This document shows, in pieces, positions 16,067-24,599 of a stretch of DNA of 64,000 nucleotides (the stretch's first letter is position 1; each line of letters opens with the position of its first letter). Source of the DNA: DATLRC01 sp035534895 (GTDB taxonomy: Bacteria > Patescibacteriota > Saccharimonadia > Saccharimonadales > UBA4665); the NCBI GenBank assembly GCA_035534895.1, contig DATLRC010000021.1, positions 140,708 through 204,707 of the forward strand, written 5' to 3'. A program made the position numbers and the translations under genes. The notes under the pieces are model-generated. The model was not told the origin of the DNA and ran no database searches. It worked only from the letters and a program-made list of their open reading frames with translations.

Positions 16067-16633
16067 CTATTCCTTTATCCGCTCACGATAAGAACCAGCA
16101 GTAGTATCAACAGATATCTTATCGCCAGTCTTTAAAAAGGCCGGTACCTTAATGGTAATACCTGTTTCCAAAGTCGCGTTTTTTGTGATCGCCGAACTGG
16201 TATCCCCCTTAATAGCGTCTTCGGTATAACTAACTTCTAGTGTAACGTTTTTGGGTAACTCAATATTAATCGGATGTCCATCAAAAAATTGTAATTGGAC
16301 ACGGTCATTCTCTTTCATAAAGCCGGCTTGTTCGCCAATCAGGGCAGCTGGAACCTCAAATTGTTCAAAGTTGTTTTCATTCATAAAATGATAGACCTGA
16401 TTATCCGCATATAGATATTGAACAGTCTGATTTGTAATATCGGCACTATCTAGCTGCTCATTACCCTTAAAGGTTTTTTCAAGAACTTTGCCGTCAATTA
16501 AGCTCTTGATTCGAACGTTCACAATTGAGCCACCCCGGCCGATAACTTTCTGATTATAATCAATCACTCGAAATGGCTCGTCTGACCATTTAAAAATAGT
16601 CCCTTTTTTAAGATCTGTAATATTCAGGGTCAC
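16067..16633 (-). CDS. efp: Translation elongation factor P
   Basis: EF-P relieves ribosome stalling at consecutive prolines. The order is a KOW-like domain (LNITDLKKGTIFKWSDEPFRVIDYNQKVIGRGGSIVNVRIKSL), a central OB fold (YLYADNQVYHFMNENNFEQFEV) and a C-terminal OB fold ending in TAGSYRERIKE. The tip of domain I reads GRGGSIV, so the modified position would be the residue between the two glycines (Arg), as in EarP-type factors, but no modification enzyme is in view. I use the GTG at 16633 to give 188 aa, the normal length. The longer frame runs into rpsR without a better start. Confidence 0.9.
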   Translation of the reverse strand: MTLNITDLKKGTIFKWSDEPFRVIDYNQKVIGRGGSIVNVRIKSLIDGKVLEKTFKGNEQLDSADITNQTVQYLYADNQVYHFMNENNFEQFEVPAALIGEQAGFMKENDRVQLQFFDGHPINIELPKNVTLEVSYTEDAIKGDTSSAITKNATLETGITIKVPAFLKTGDKISVDTTAGSYRERIKE

Positions 16634-16646
16634 GTCCTTAAAGCCT

Positions 16647-16850
16647 CTAATTACTAGCAACAAATGGTAGCAAAGCAAGATGCCGCGCCCGCTTAATAGC
16701 TTGGCTTAGTCTTCGCTGCTGGCTTTCTGTCAACCCGGTTTTTTTACGAGTCTCTATTTGCCCATAAATATTTAGATACCGCTGCAAGGTCTTTACGTCT
16801 TTGTAGTCAAAATATGCTACGTCTGTGCGGTGTTTAAAAATCTTTGCCAT
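16647..16850 (-). CDS. rpsR: 30S ribosomal protein bS18
   Basis: The sequence [63 protein letters not shown] is unmistakable S18, with the RKKTG and QxxLxxAIKRARxLALLP core. At 67 aa it is a little shorter than the Escherichia coli protein. AAAGGATTAATCAT ATG gives a good ribosome site. It follows ssb and rpsF in the classical rpsF-ssb-rpsR order. Confidence 0.97.
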   Translation of the reverse strand: MAKIFKHRTDVAYFDYKDVKTLQRYLNIYGQIETRKKTGLTESQQRRLSQAIKRARHLALLPFVASN

Positions 16851-16925
16851 ATGATTAATCCTTTCTTTCCTAAAAAACCATCTTAGGCCTCATGCTCTCC
16901 TACTGAAAAGAGAAAGCACGATATT

Positions 16926-17411
16926 TTAAAATGGTATGTCGTCTAAATTAATTGGTTCGTCGCCGATATCTTCAATAACGACGTCATCGGTTTCTTTACT
17001 CTTTTTGCGAGGCGTTGGTTTTGACTTCTCTGTCGTGTCCGCAACTAGCGCTGGGCTACTGGCCTCTTCACTAGCTGGGCTACGACCATCAAGAAAAGTA
17101 ACGTCATTAGCCAGCACTTCTACTTTACTGCGCTTCTGCCCTTCTTGCTCCCAAGAACGAGATTGCAATCTACCCTGTACCAAACAGCGACGACCTTTAT
17201 TTAAATACTGAGCTACTCGCTCAGCTAGTGGTCCCCAGGCTACAATATCTATATAGTCGGTTGCTTCTTGCCACTCGCCGCCAGAATCTTTATAGCTTCG
17301 ATTTAAAGCCAGTGAAAAACTGGTTACATTTTGACCGTTCGGCGTCTGCCGAAGCTCCGGGTCCCGAGTCAGGTTGCCCATTAAAGTTACTTGATTTAGA
17401 CTTCTTGCCAT
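16926..17411 (-). CDS. ssb: Single-stranded DNA-binding protein
   Basis: The OB fold occupies residues 1-108 (MARSLNQVTLMGNLTRDPELRQTPNGQNVTSFSLALNRSYKD, IVAWGPLAERVAQYLNKGRRCLVQGRLQSRSWEQEG). A charged linker follows, and the conserved acidic tip ends INLDDIPF, the peptide that recruits partner proteins such as PriA and RecO. The AAGGAGG ribosome site is strong. Its place between rpsF and rpsR is conserved across bacteria. Confidence 0.96.
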   Translation of the reverse strand: MARSLNQVTLMGNLTRDPELRQTPNGQNVTSFSLALNRSYKDSGGEWQEATDYIDIVAWGPLAERVAQYLNKGRRCLVQGRLQSRSWEQEGQKRSKVEVLANDVTFLDGRSPASEEASSPALVADTTEKSKPTPRKKSKETDDVVIEDIGDEPINLDDIPF

Positions 17412-17502
17412 AATGGCATCCTCCTTATAAGAACTATGTCTTAAAATTATTAAGTACTTATACCCTACTCTCTCATTTTGTAATTAGTCAATAGTAAAAT
17501 TA

Positions 17503-17892
17503 TTAATCGTCAGAGTTAGTATCTGTTTCTTCTGGCGTATTTTGCTCACCACGTTCGGCAAGCCGTTTAGCTTTTTCGGCTTTCAATGCTTCGGCTTTGG
17601 CTATAGCTTTAAGGTCTGGTTTGGTAATCAAGAAACGAATCACCTCGTCAGTGATATTTAAGGTTGTCTCAACCTTTTGGACGCTTTCGGGTGGCAATTC
17701 TAAGCTGTAAAAAACATAGACCGCGTGTTCATTATGCTTGATTGGATAAGCTAACTTCCGTTTGCTCCAATTATCAGTAGCAATAACTTTGCCGCCGTTA
17801 TCTTTAAATATTTTATTCACCCGCTCCTCGGCCTTAGTCAGGTCGACCTCTAGATCGGGGTGATATAGCACGGCCACTTCATATTGCGCCAT
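17503..17892 (-). CDS. rpsF: 30S ribosomal protein bS6
   Basis: MAQYEVAVLYHPDLEVDLTKAEERVNKIFKDNGGKVIATDNWSKRKLAYPIKHNEHAVYVFY is typical S6, which forms a heterodimer with S18 in the platform of the small subunit. The ATG at 17892 is preferred because GGAAGGAG lies five bases before it. The longer frame starting at 17928 would place the ribosome site inside the gene. The Ala/Glu/Lys tail after residue 100 is longer than usual. Confidence 0.95.
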   Translation of the reverse strand: MAQYEVAVLYHPDLEVDLTKAEERVNKIFKDNGGKVIATDNWSKRKLAYPIKHNEHAVYVFYSLELPPESVQKVETTLNITDEVIRFLITKPDLKAIAKAEALKAEKAKRLAERGEQNTPEETDTNSDD

Positions 17893-17994
17893 TATTTCTC
17901 CTTCCTTTGGATTAAAGCCCGCACGCACTACTTTAGATGGCTGCGAGCTGAAGTTTATAAAGTTGCTTAATTATACCCCCGTTACCTCTGTTGG

Positions 17995-18870
17995 TCAAGC
18001 ACTTATTTTATTTCTTAGGAGGGTGCCCATTATGTCGAAATAATCTGATTGGCGTTCATCGAAGTGTTTCATGATGAACCTTAAGGCCCTAGTAGGTTGC
18101 TCGGGACCAATTTGGCCACTTGATTTGGCCTGCTGATAAACCAACTCAATGGGATCAAGCACTACTTCAGCTGCTAGCCTTATAACTGCGTGACCTAGCT
18201 TGCGTTTCTTGAGTTCATCATTGGTCTCTAGGAATTGACTGACTGCTAGTGCTTCCCTGATATCGCCGAGTCCGTACTTCAATATATGGCGTCCAAAAAA
18301 ATAACCTATCCGCCAGTGCATTTGGTCTTGTTGGTGTAAGACACCCGGCTCATGGAGAGCCTGCCGGCTTTCTTCAGATAGTCTGATAAGTTTTGGCTGT
18401 GATCCTCTAACATCAACCCCCCATTCCGGAATATAGCCAGCCGAGTAAAGCAGTACGCTTAGAAAACGCTGATGATCGGTCTCTGGCAATTCTATGCCAT
18501 CATAGTATTCATGATAACGCCAATGCAAGATTCTGAGCCCTTCTTGAATTCTAGACCAGCGTATCACCCTTAAATCGTCCCCCTGGAGACTGGGATGAGT
18601 TGCCGGAAATCCAGCAGCATGATGTCCGTTTTTTGTCTTCGAATAAATCTTCTTATAGGGTGGTAGTTGGGCAATCGGCAAAGCTATCTTTGTGCCTAGT
18701 TCTAAAGCTTTTTCATCTAGTGGAGCCAGATTTGTGGCACGGGGAGTTAGTTCTAATGGCCAATTATCAAGGTGGCTTGAAACAAAAATGCCCCTACCAT
18801 CTTCGATAGGGGCCTGATTCATTGGCTGAAGTGATCTCTCGCCTGGTGGGAATATTTGTTCTCCAGTCAC
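17995..18870 (-). CDS. Conserved-looking cytoplasmic protein of unknown function
   Basis: This 291-aa protein has no signal peptide or transmembrane helix. It is rich in aromatic residues, with RILHWRYHEYYDGIELPETDHQRFLSVLLYSAGYIPEWG in the middle and a helical C-terminal half (LGHAVIRLAAEVVLDPIELVYQQA). No catalytic motif or known family is recognisable. GTG is the start, with AAGGAT nine bases before it. It lies between ftsK and rpsF on the same strand and could be co-transcribed with either. Confidence 0.75.
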   Translation of the reverse strand: MTGEQIFPPGERSLQPMNQAPIEDGRGIFVSSHLDNWPLELTPRATNLAPLDEKALELGTKIALPIAQLPPYKKIYSKTKNGHHAAGFPATHPSLQGDDLRVIRWSRIQEGLRILHWRYHEYYDGIELPETDHQRFLSVLLYSAGYIPEWGVDVRGSQPKLIRLSEESRQALHEPGVLHQQDQMHWRIGYFFGRHILKYGLGDIREALAVSQFLETNDELKKRKLGHAVIRLAAEVVLDPIELVYQQAKSSGQIGPEQPTRALRFIMKHFDERQSDYFDIMGTLLRNKISA

Positions 18871-18899
18871 TATCTATCCTTTTGTCTTTTCTGACCCAT

Positions 18900-21098
18900 T
18901 TAGATATCTTGGTTATCTTCTTCTAAGTTTGCCGAGCTAGGTTCAGTGCTTTGATTACCACCAAATACGTCATCGAGTGAATGAACTAAAACTTCTCGTG
19001 GCCGAGAACCATCAGCCGCTCCAACAATACCCTGTTCTTCCATAGTCTCGATTAATCTGGCGGCCCGTCCATAACCAATTCTGAGACGCCGTTGCAACAA
19101 GCTTGTGCTAGCCTTCCGGTTATCAATAACTACACTTATGGCATCACGCCACATATCATCATCCGCCTCATTGGCACCGTAGTCAGCCACGACGCCACCC
19201 TTGCTATTAAGTTGCACTGGCTGACTGACAACTTCGTCGTCATATTGTGGTGGCCTCTGCATGCGAATAAAATCAGTTACTTTAGATGTTTCGTCATCAC
19301 CTATATAGGCTCCTTGGACACGCTTCGGTTTGGGCATATCAGCCGTCACGAATAACATGTCTCCTTGACCCAACAATTTTTCGGCACCTATTTGATCAAT
19401 TATAGTCCGAGAATCGACCTGACTGGCGGTTGTGAAGGCTACTCGTGCTGGTATATTAGCTTTGATGAGACCGGTAATTACATCCACGCTCGGTCTTTGA
19501 GTAGCCAATACCAGATGTATGCCGACAGCTCTAGCCTTTTGGGCAATTCGAACAATCAGCGCCTCCACATCCCGAGCAGCCATCATCATAAGATCTGCTA
19601 GTTCATCAATCACAATGATAATGTAAGGCATGCCAGCTTCCTGTTTGACTGAGTTGTATTCATTAATATTTCGTTTGCCAGCTTCAGCCAAAGCCCGATA
19701 ACGACGTTCCATTTCTGCGACTGCCCACTTTAAAGCACTAATACATTTCTCTGGCTCAGTAATAACTGGCGCCAAAAGATGGGGCATATCGTCGTAGGGC
19801 TTAAGTTCAACCTGTTTAGGGTCAACCAGGATCAACTTAAGGTCAGACGGGCTATTACGGTAAAGTAAACTGGTCAAAATGGTATTGATCATGACTGATT
19901 TACCGGAACCAGTTTGTCCGGCTACTAGCAAATGGGGCATTTTATCGAGATCAGCCACTACTGAGGTACCAGATATATCCTTACCAATAGCAATTCCCAG
20001 GGGACTTTTCTGGTCCTGCCATTCGGTACCCAGAAAAATCGAGCTTAGGCGTACGGTAGCCGCTTTGAGATTTGGCACTTCAACACCAACGGCTCGTTTT
20101 CCGGGTATCGGTGCTTCAATACGAATAGAATGAGCCGCTAAATCAAGGGCCAAATTATTGTCTAGAGCTGTTATTTTGGTCAACTTGACACCAGTTGGTG
20201 GTTTAAGAGTATATTGAGTAACTCGAGGTCCAATATTGGCACCTTCCATTTCCACTTCAAAATTAAAGTTTTCAAAAGTGTCATGAATAATTTGAGCATT
20301 GGCGTTTACATCACCCGCGTCGGCCTTGTCTTGTTTTTGATTTAGTAAATTAATACTCGGATATTGCCAACCAGGATCGCTGGTTGTTGTTAGCGCTTGG
20401 TGATTTTCGCTACTGGCTAGTTTTTGAGCACTATTTTTAAAGTTACTTAAGCGAGCTGACTCAGATAGACCGTGATGTACTACAGGTACACCTTCATTAA
20501 GTTTGAAGCTAGGCTCCCCAACACGTGCCTTGAGTGCTGCAAGATCAGTATCCTTCTCCTTTGGCTGCTTAGTTAGTTTAAAGACAGTTACTAGCGCCTT
20601 AGGCGATACTCCAAAAGCAAAGCAAGTAGCTAGCAGAGTAATTACTAGGAAAAATAGGTTTGCTGGCAACTTATCTAGGACATACAAAACTGCCCCGCCA
20701 ACAAGGTGCCCGATAGAACCCCCGAAACCATTACTCCAAGTTCCGTTCACGTTTTTGGTCGCAAAAGCAACATCTAGCCACCCAGAAGCAAAAATAAGAG
20801 CTAGTAGCATGCTTATGGACTTACTTAATGGTAGCTGACGGTCTTCAGCAGTAAATTTATAGACTGCCCATGAGAATAAGGCAAGTGGTGTCAAATAAGC
20901 TACCCAGCCTAGGGCCCAGTAGACAACATGGAATAGGTCAAGTGGCAGAGGGCCGCCACTTCCAAAACCACCAAGCGCCAGGAAAATAGCCAACAGCATA
21001 AGTGCAACAGCGGCCGTTAGTCCCCAAAACGGAGATGGCTCAATATTAGCTACAGTAGTCTTTTTTTTTCTTGTTTGTCTTTTCTTTTTCTTAGCCAT
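18900..21098 (-). CDS. ftsK: FtsK/SpoIIIE-type DNA translocase
   Basis: FtsK pumps chromosomal DNA through the division septum. The N-terminus is very basic (MAKKKKRQTRKKK), then come about four transmembrane helices (residues 27-165), a short linker and the alpha/beta motor with Walker A AGQTGSGKS at residues 393-401, Walker B YIIIVIDELADLMM and ATQRPSVDVITGLIKANIPARVAF. The C-terminal gamma winged helix is present (STSLLQRRLRIGYGRAARLIETMEEQGIVG). At 732 aa the linker is short, in line with reduced genomes. The -10 TATAAT lies 11 bases before the ATG and there is no Shine-Dalgarno. Confidence 0.95.
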   Translation of the reverse strand: MAKKKKRQTRKKKTTVANIEPSPFWGLTAAVALMLLAIFLALGGFGSGGPLPLDLFHVVYWALGWVAYLTPLALFSWAVYKFTAEDRQLPLSKSISMLLALIFASGWLDVAFATKNVNGTWSNGFGGSIGHLVGGAVLYVLDKLPANLFFLVITLLATCFAFGVSPKALVTVFKLTKQPKEKDTDLAALKARVGEPSFKLNEGVPVVHHGLSESARLSNFKNSAQKLASSENHQALTTTSDPGWQYPSINLLNQKQDKADAGDVNANAQIIHDTFENFNFEVEMEGANIGPRVTQYTLKPPTGVKLTKITALDNNLALDLAAHSIRIEAPIPGKRAVGVEVPNLKAATVRLSSIFLGTEWQDQKSPLGIAIGKDISGTSVVADLDKMPHLLVAGQTGSGKSVMINTILTSLLYRNSPSDLKLILVDPKQVELKPYDDMPHLLAPVITEPEKCISALKWAVAEMERRYRALAEAGKRNINEYNSVKQEAGMPYIIIVIDELADLMMMAARDVEALIVRIAQKARAVGIHLVLATQRPSVDVITGLIKANIPARVAFTTASQVDSRTIIDQIGAEKLLGQGDMLFVTADMPKPKRVQGAYIGDDETSKVTDFIRMQRPPQYDDEVVSQPVQLNSKGGVVADYGANEADDDMWRDAISVVIDNRKASTSLLQRRLRIGYGRAARLIETMEEQGIVGAADGSRPREVLVHSLDDVFGGNQSTEPSSANLEEDNQDI

Positions 21099-21135
21099 GA
21101 TTTCTACTTATTATACCCTTTAGACTTTTTAGGGT

Positions 21136-21393
21136 CTAGCTAGCCTCGCTCATTGTCTGTCGTATTATTGCAATCCGCTGCTCAATGGTCTTCATAAGCA
21201 CTTCGTTCCAGCTTGCATCAGATGTTTGTTGATTGCGCTGTAGGTCGACTATCTGTCCTCTCATTAACATTAGTTCTAACAGCTCAGAGTTGCCGTTTGA
21301 TGCTGCCACAAGACGATTATGTGCATCAGTATCTGGTTTAGGACCTTGACTTTGGAGATCAGTTTTAAACTGTTTAGGACTGGCTTCCTGCAT
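21136..21393 (-). CDS. Small protein of unknown function with consensus leaderless promoter
   Basis: From the ATG at 21393 the product is 85 aa, starting MQEASPKQFKTDLQSQGPKP. It is polar and predicted helical, with LLELMLMRGQIVDLQRNQQ as a possible dimer helix. The longer frame to 21453 reads through the promoter and is rejected. The gene stands between ftsK and another small gene, all on one strand. No family is recognised. Confidence 0.65.
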   Translation of the reverse strand: MQEASPKQFKTDLQSQGPKPDTDAHNRLVAASNGNSELLELMLMRGQIVDLQRNQQTSDASWNEVLMKTIEQRIAIIRQTMSEAS

Positions 21394-21400
21394 GATCAAT

Positions 21401-21429
21401 ACTATAGCAATTTTTACAACTATTGTCAA
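21401..21429 (-). promoter_or_regulatory. Near-perfect sigma-70 promoter, leaderless
   Basis: TTGACA (21424-21429), 17 bases, TATAGT (21401-21406), then seven bases to the ATG of the 85-aa gene. A second TTGTCAATG/CATTGACAA repeat lies just upstream. Confidence 0.75.
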
Positions 21430-21503
21430 ACATTGACAAATTTTTTGTCTCAATTTAAACTGGTCAAACCGATCGACTAGTTAGTCGCCGAGGGAGTTCA
21501 GTC

Positions 21504-21728
21504 TCATTTAAGATCTATCGGCTGTTGAGCCTTGAATCTATTCCAACGATCCTGCTCAGCTCTGTCGATATGTTTAAGTACACCATCAGCAAATGTCGTC
21601 TCAGGAATTGGCCGGGACTCCACTCGATAGATAATACCAAAAAGTGGTGAGTCATCAGCCGCCGAGAACCAGTCATTATTATCTGGTCCGCGGTCTAAAA
21701 AGTCTGGGTTATCTGGAACTCTAGTCAT
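21504..21728 (-). CDS. Small acidic protein of unknown function
   Basis: The 74-aa product begins MTRVPDNPDFLDRGPDNNDW and is rich in Asp, Pro and Trp, with no hydrophobic segment. The ATG follows a -10 box by nine bases and there is no Shine-Dalgarno, so it is probably leaderless. It lies directly downstream of the RNase J gene but has its own promoter, whose -35 begins two bases after the RNase J stop codon. I do not recognise the family. Confidence 0.65.
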   Translation of the reverse strand: MTRVPDNPDFLDRGPDNNDWFSAADDSPLFGIIYRVESRPIPETTFADGVLKHIDRAEQDRWNRFKAQQPIDLK

Positions 21729-21737
21729 TATGTTAAT

Positions 21738-21766
21738 ATTGTATAATAGACACTTGGTTTTGTCAA
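21738..21766 (-). promoter_or_regulatory. Near-perfect sigma-70 promoter, leaderless
   Basis: TTGACA (21761-21766), 17 bases, TACAAT (21738-21743), then nine bases to the ATG of the 74-aa gene. Confidence 0.75.
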
Positions 21767-21767
21767 C

Positions 21768-23798
21768 CTAGTCAACTCGAGAATCTTGAGTTAATAGCCT
21801 GGCCCTCATTTCTTGGAAGCGTTTTTGTTGTTCAACCGCTAATTCTTCACTCGACTTGGTGTGACCATTGGCGCTTGTCTTAATTTCACCTTTGGCGCCA
21901 ACTATGTTAACTACCGGTATAACTATTGGGCTACGTTGTGTTTGCTCAAACAAGTAATGTGTAACATGATCTTTGAGTTCGGCTTTAAAGCGGTCAAGAT
22001 CAACTCGCTTAAATCGTTGGGCAACGGCCCGTTTTAGTTCAACCCTTAAGCCAGCCATAACCTCTTCATTTTCACGCATATAGATAAAACCACGAGAAAT
22101 TATGTCTGGACTAGTGAGCAAGGAACCACTTTTTTTATCAATAGTTAGTACGACCGCCACCAGACCTTCTTCAGCTAACAAGACCCGGTCCTTGACGACA
22201 ACATTACTTACAACCGCTCCTGTTTGGTCAACTAGAATAGTGCCGTGTGGCACTTCTCCATCAAGTTCCATTTTATCAGCCGTTAGAGCAATAACCTGGC
22301 CATTTTCAGCATTAACAGTATTAGCCCTAGGTATTCCCTGCTCGATGGCGATGTCAATGTGACGTTGCTTTGAGCGGTACGAACCATAAATCGGCACAAA
22401 GAACTTGGGTTGCATCATTGTAATCATTTCGGCATATTCATCCATTGAGGCATGGCCAGAAACATGTAAGGGCCCAATACCGTCTAAATCATGGTTTATA
22501 TGTTGAAAAACATGTACCCCTTTACGCATCAAGTCATCAACCATATTACCTATCAAGGCATCGTTGCCGGTTTCAGGAATAGGCGTCGAGCTTAGGATAA
22601 CCGTGTCTTGTTGCTTCATCTTAATGTGCCTGTGTTCGCCAGCAGCCATCCGTTGCAATGCTGAACTTGGCTCACCTTGGCCGCCAGTACAGACAATGAC
22701 CACTTCCTGGTCTTTAAGATTGGGCACATTGGCTATGGGCACAAAGGTACCTTTTGGCACACGGACAAAACCATGTCTAACTGCCATTTCAAGCGTACTC
22801 ATCATGCTGCGACCATCTAGGGCAATCTTTTTACCATGATGCACAGCGGCGTTAATTATCATCTGGATACGATTAACATTGGTGCTAAATATTGCCACAA
22901 AAATCCGTCCCGGCGCTCGATCCATAATATCGATAAAGCTTTGCTCAAGGCTTGACTCACTAGGCGTGCGGCCTGGACGCTCAGAACTTGTGCTTTCACT
23001 CAAAAGAACCAAGACACCTTCCCGCCCCAATGCTTGCAAACGTTCCATATCCGTCCGTTCATGATCAAGTGGATTGGGATCAAATCGAAAGTCTCCGCTA
23101 TTAATCACCCGACCGATAGGTGTATCGAGCACTACGCAGGTACTGCCAGGAATAGAGTGCGTAATACGTACTAATTCCACAAAGAATTCTCCTATTTTAA
23201 GACGTTCGTGGGTATTTTCGTTCATTAGTACTGTTTTTAGCTCAAAGCCCTCGGGCATTGGTAGTCCAAAGTTCTCAAAAATTTCTTCAATCCGTCCAAT
23301 GGTAAACTTAGACCCATAAACCGGTGCTGGGTACTGCGGTACTATATGTGGTAATCCGCCGATGTGATCTAAGTGTCCGTGAGTGATAATATAGGCTCTT
23401 AATTTGGATTTGATCTGATCAAGATATGTGGTATCGGCTATGCCGTAGTTAATTCCCGGCAAATCGACACCTAAATCATTGCCACAATCCATAATGACGG
23501 CATCGTTTTGGTATTCGACTACAATCATATTCTTTGAGCCACCACCATCCATACCGCCAAGGCCGATAATACGTAAACGTGGTCTCTCATCAATTAGATT
23601 TGCTCGTTTCGGACGAACGGCTTCAGCTGACTGGTATTGATTAGCTATTCGAATAGCATCCATTTGACTTCTTTTTTGAGCCCGTACTGCTTGACCTCTG
23701 GGAACACTTAAAGAAGCACCTAGAGACTGATTAGTTTGATTATGGTGAGTGTTCTTTTGATTATCTCGATCTGGCCGATTGTTTCTATCTAATTGCAT
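21768..23798 (-). CDS. rnj: Ribonuclease J
   Basis: RNase J is a metallo-beta-lactamase/beta-CASP nuclease with 5'-3' exonuclease and endonuclease activity in mRNA decay and rRNA maturation. After a disordered Gln/Asn/Arg-rich N-terminal extension of about 70 residues come GLGGMDGGGSKNMIVVEYQNDAVIMDCG, the zinc motif ITHGHLDHIGG, NSGDFRFDPNP, LLSESTSSERPGR, the beta-CASP domain (IFVAIFSTNVNRIQMIINAA, VIVCTGGQGEP) and HVSGHASMDE. The C-terminal domain is complete. At 676 aa it is longer than the Bacillus enzyme (555), mostly at the N-terminus, like actinobacterial and CPR forms. Confidence 0.95.
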   Translation of the reverse strand: MQLDRNNRPDRDNQKNTHHNQTNQSLGASLSVPRGQAVRAQKRSQMDAIRIANQYQSAEAVRPKRANLIDERPRLRIIGLGGMDGGGSKNMIVVEYQNDAVIMDCGNDLGVDLPGINYGIADTTYLDQIKSKLRAYIITHGHLDHIGGLPHIVPQYPAPVYGSKFTIGRIEEIFENFGLPMPEGFELKTVLMNENTHERLKIGEFFVELVRITHSIPGSTCVVLDTPIGRVINSGDFRFDPNPLDHERTDMERLQALGREGVLVLLSESTSSERPGRTPSESSLEQSFIDIMDRAPGRIFVAIFSTNVNRIQMIINAAVHHGKKIALDGRSMMSTLEMAVRHGFVRVPKGTFVPIANVPNLKDQEVVIVCTGGQGEPSSALQRMAAGEHRHIKMKQQDTVILSSTPIPETGNDALIGNMVDDLMRKGVHVFQHINHDLDGIGPLHVSGHASMDEYAEMITMMQPKFFVPIYGSYRSKQRHIDIAIEQGIPRANTVNAENGQVIALTADKMELDGEVPHGTILVDQTGAVVSNVVVKDRVLLAEEGLVAVVLTIDKKSGSLLTSPDIISRGFIYMRENEEVMAGLRVELKRAVAQRFKRVDLDRFKAELKDHVTHYLFEQTQRSPIVIPVVNIVGAKGEIKTSANGHTKSSEELAVEQQKRFQEMRARLLTQDSRVD

Positions 23799-23827
23799 TA
23801 AATTTCTATTCCTTTCATTAAATTTCT

Positions 23828-24400
23828 TTAGATTCTTTGACTTAATTGAATAATCTTTGGGATACGCTTAAAGTCGTCGGTCAATGTTTGCCGCAATGAT
23901 CCGTTATAAAGGGCTGCCGCTGGGTGAAAAAGTGGTAAGTAGACTCGCCCTCGGTAGCGTTTTGGTTGGCCGTGACAAGTACTAATTTGGAGATCCGGCA
24001 AGAAGCAGTTCAAACTATGACGCCCTAAGGTTACTATCAATTTAGGTTGAATTACGTCTAGCTGAGCTTCTAAGTATGGCAAAAAGGCAGCCTTCTCTTC
24101 GGGATAAGGATCGCGGTTATTGGCTGGCCGATATTTAACAATGTTTGTTATGTAAACATCTTCTCGCTTAAGATCTATTGTGGCTAGCATGTCGTTCAGA
24201 ATCTGACCGGCAGGACCAACAAAAGGCCTGCCCTGCTGATCCTCTTGTTTGCCAGGAGCCTCGCCAATAAACAGCACATCAGCCTTTAAATTGCCTTCGC
24301 CGAACACTAGCTGGCTGGCCCCAGATTTAAGCTCCGGGCAAATATTATTATCAATGATCTGCTGCTTGATAAGATCAAGCTTTTGTTGTTTTGTAGCCAT
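23828..24400 (-). CDS. Family 4 uracil-DNA glycosylase, Fe-S ligands largely lost
   Basis: This enzyme removes uracil from DNA. The family signatures are GEAPGKQEDQQGRPFVGPAG (residues 47-65; GEAPG is motif A), VYITNIVKYRPANNRDP and the C-terminal LFHPAA motif B. Family 4 enzymes hold a 4Fe-4S cluster through four cysteines. Here, counting from the ATG at 24400, only Cys21 remains; the other positions are Asn18, Tyr90 and Phe106, with the usual 16-residue spacing between the last two. The cluster is therefore probably absent. The gene overlaps the end of the preceding small membrane gene by 26 bases. Confidence 0.88.
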   Translation of the reverse strand: MATKQQKLDLIKQQIIDNNICPELKSGASQLVFGEGNLKADVLFIGEAPGKQEDQQGRPFVGPAGQILNDMLATIDLKREDVYITNIVKYRPANNRDPYPEEKAAFLPYLEAQLDVIQPKLIVTLGRHSLNCFLPDLQISTCHGQPKRYRGRVYLPLFHPAAALYNGSLRQTLTDDFKRIPKIIQLSQRI

Positions 24401-24590
24401 CAATTATTTTTCCAACTAGCTTTCCGAAATTAGTGATACCACCAACCAAGAGAATAACTGTTAAGACATACCACAACAAATTACCGCGATCTATAGCCAA
24501 ACTTGCGGAGCCATAGGCCAAAATTAACTCAAGTAGACCAAAAACAGCCAAGCCCCTTTTTTGTCTATGCCATTTATCTAGCTGCTTCAT
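24375..24590 (-). CDS. Small two-helix membrane protein
   Basis: The 71-aa product is basic at the start (MKQLDKWHRQKRG), with hydrophobic helices at about residues 14-30 and 38-55 and a short charged tail. It is nine bases after pnp and overlaps the UDG gene, so it belongs to the same transcript. The function is unknown. Confidence 0.7.
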   Translation of the reverse strand: MKQLDKWHRQKRGLAVFGLLELILAYGSASLAIDRGNLLWYVLTVILLVGGITNFGKLVGKIIDGYKTTKA

Positions 24591-24599
24591 TTGTTGTCT

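Noticed and set aside
16634..16678. Upstream start for efp
   Set aside because: It would overlap rpsR and add 15 residues not found in EF-P; the GTG at 16633 gives normal length.
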